This document shows, one piece after another, positions 4,090 to 5,076 of a DNA stretch of 5,076 bases. How positions within the stretch are numbered: position 1 is the stretch's first letter; every line of letters begins with the position of its first letter. The stretch is from contig DDFE01000043.1 of NCBI GenBank assembly GCA_002336985.1, positions 1,783-6,858 of the forward strand, written 5' to 3'. The notes under the pieces are model-generated. The model was not told the DNA's origin. It worked only from the letters and a program-made list of their open reading frames with translations, and did no database searches. Position numbers and translations under genes: made by a program. The DNA is from Sphingomonadales bacterium UBA1936 (GTDB taxonomy: Bacteria > Pseudomonadota > Alphaproteobacteria > Sphingomonadales > Sphingomonadaceae).

Positions 4090-5076
4090 ATGCCGACCCT
4101 GTTCGATCCCATCAAGTTCGGCGCGATCGACGCGCCCAACCGCATCCTGCTGTCGCCGCTCACGCGCGGGCGCAGCAGCGAGGGCCATGTGCCGGTGACG
4201 GCGCTGAAAGCGGAATATTACAGCCAACGTGCGGGCGCGGGCCTGCTCATTTCCGAAGCGACGGGCATCACGCAGGAGGGGCTGGGCTGGCCCTATGCGC
4301 CCGGCATCTGGTCGGACGAACAGGTTGCGGCGTGGCAGCCGGTGACGAAGGCAGTGCATGATGCCGGCGGGCGGATCGTGCTGCAGCTCTGGCACATGGG
4401 GCGTATCGTCCATCCAGATTTTCTCGGCGGTGAGGCGCCGGTTTCGTCCTCCGCAACGACGGCGCCCGGACAAGGGCATACCTACAAGGGCAAGCAGGAT
4501 TATGCCGAGGCACGCCCGCTCCGCCTCGATGAAATCCCGCGCGTGATCGCCGATTATGTCCGCGCCGCGAAGAACGCGATCAGGGCCGGGTTCGACGGCG
4601 TGCAGATCCACGGCGCCAATGGCTATCTGATCGACCAGTTCCTGCGCGACAATTCGAACTTCCGCGACGATCGATACGGTGGCAGCATCGAGAACCGCAT
4701 CCGCCTGCTGCGCGAAGTGACTCAGGCGGTTGCCGACACGATCGGCGCCGACCGCACCGCAGTCCGCCTGTCGCCCAATGGCGATACGCAGGGCGTGAAC
4801 GATTCCAACCCCGTTGCCCTGTTCACGGCAGCGGCAAAGGCGCTGGACGAGATCGGCATCGCCTTCCTCGAACTGCGCGAGCAGAAGGAATCCGGCAGTT
4901 TCGGCAGCACCGATGTGCCGCGTGTCTCGCCCGAGATCCGCAAGGTGTTTTCGGGTCCGCTGATCCTGAACCAGGAGTACACCCGCGAAAGTGCCGACGC
5001 CGACCTGGCCAGCGGTCTTGCCGACGGCATCAGTTTCGGCCGGCCGTTCATTTCGAACCCCGACCTTGTCGAGCGG
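4090..5076 (+). CDS. Old Yellow Enzyme-family NADH:flavin oxidoreductase / alkene reductase (3' end cut off)
   Basis: 329 residues of a cytosolic FMN TIM-barrel enzyme that uses NAD(P)H to reduce activated C=C bonds, and in some members nitrate esters or N-ethylmaleimide. Seen in order: LFDPIKFGAIDAPNRILLSPLTRGR (4-28), with T25 in the usual flavin-contact position; LISEATGITQEG (53-64); GGRIVLQLWHMGR (93-105) with Q99; the substrate site HGANGYLIDQFLRDNSNFRDDRYGGS, where H174, N177 and Y179 match the His/Asn pair and proton-donor Tyr of the classical OYE group; VRLSPNGD (225-232) with R226; and ADGISFGRPFISNPDLVER (311-329), the phosphate-binding end with G317 and R318. Relatives are about 350-370 residues, so only some 30-40 are missing on the right. 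No frame damage or missing key residue is seen. It is close to NemA/XenB-like alkene reductases; the natural substrate cannot be read from sequence. It is preceded by a terminator and a candidate operator, so it is probably its own transcription unit. Confidence 0.95.
   Translation, partial: MPTLFDPIKFGAIDAPNRILLSPLTRGRSSEGHVPVTALKAEYYSQRAGAGLLISEATGITQEGLGWPYAPGIWSDEQVAAWQPVTKAVHDAGGRIVLQLWHMGRIVHPDFLGGEAPVSSSATTAPGQGHTYKGKQDYAEARPLRLDEIPRVIADYVRAAKNAIRAGFDGVQIHGANGYLIDQFLRDNSNFRDDRYGGSIENRIRLLREVTQAVADTIGADRTAVRLSPNGDTQGVNDSNPVALFTAAAKALDEIGIAFLELREQKESGSFGSTDVPRVSPEIRKVFSGPLILNQEYTRESADADLASGLADGISFGRPFISNPDLVER

Noticed and set aside
3940..4611. Leftward 223-codon open frame opposite the start of the ene-reductase
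   Set aside because: Low-complexity Arg-rich antisense product that crosses the terminator region; the plus strand is a clear OYE enzyme.
1..5076. Mobile element, CRISPR array, tRNA/rRNA or a new defence-type system
   Set aside because: No terminal repeats, transposase, regularly spaced repeats or RNA-gene signatures seen on either strand; all large stretches are explained by six ordinary genes and short spacers.

Overview
The window looks like an ordinary chromosomal segment of a GC-rich alphaproteobacterium, most likely a sphingomonad (Sphingomonas or a relative). Three things point there: a secreted protein with the PEPxxWA form of the PEP-CTERM tail, a COQ9-family ubiquinone protein typical of alphaproteobacteria, and strong G/C bias at third codon positions. 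No rRNA, tRNA, CRISPR array, insertion sequence or phage gene is visible.

Layout, left to right. Positions 1-1768 carry a ferrous-iron uptake operon on the minus strand: feoA (80 aa) then feoB (first 509 residues, running off the left edge). Both use GTG starts and are joined by a 4-base GTGA stop/start overlap. A divergent spacer (1769-1966) holds a Fur-box-like sequence directly against the feoA start, a second imperfect palindrome, and the ribosome-binding site of the rightward gene. At 1967-2611 (+) is a 214-aa exported PEPxxWA-CTERM protein. It converges, with 4 bases between stop codons, on a minus-strand COQ9-family gene (2616-3269). A second divergent spacer (3270-3373) separates COQ9 from a rightward 189-aa five-helix membrane protein of the PuuD / urate oxidase N-terminal type (3374-3943). 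After an intergenic stretch with stem-loops and a likely intrinsic terminator, an Old Yellow Enzyme-family flavin oxidoreductase starts at 4090 and runs off the right edge (329 residues visible).

How the genes relate. Only feoA-feoB is a clear functional unit: FeoB is the GTPase-coupled Fe2+ permease and FeoA its small SH3-like partner, with probable iron-dependent control from the spacer. The other four genes each appear to be transcribed singly. COQ9 (ubiquinone synthesis) and the divergent membrane protein could share a membrane redox theme, but that is inference. The ene-reductase has its own ribosome-binding site and a candidate operator.

I did not find convincing evidence of a new multi-gene system. 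The points most worth checking are the feoA control region, the inverted repeat before the ene-reductase, and the identity of the short PuuD-like protein.
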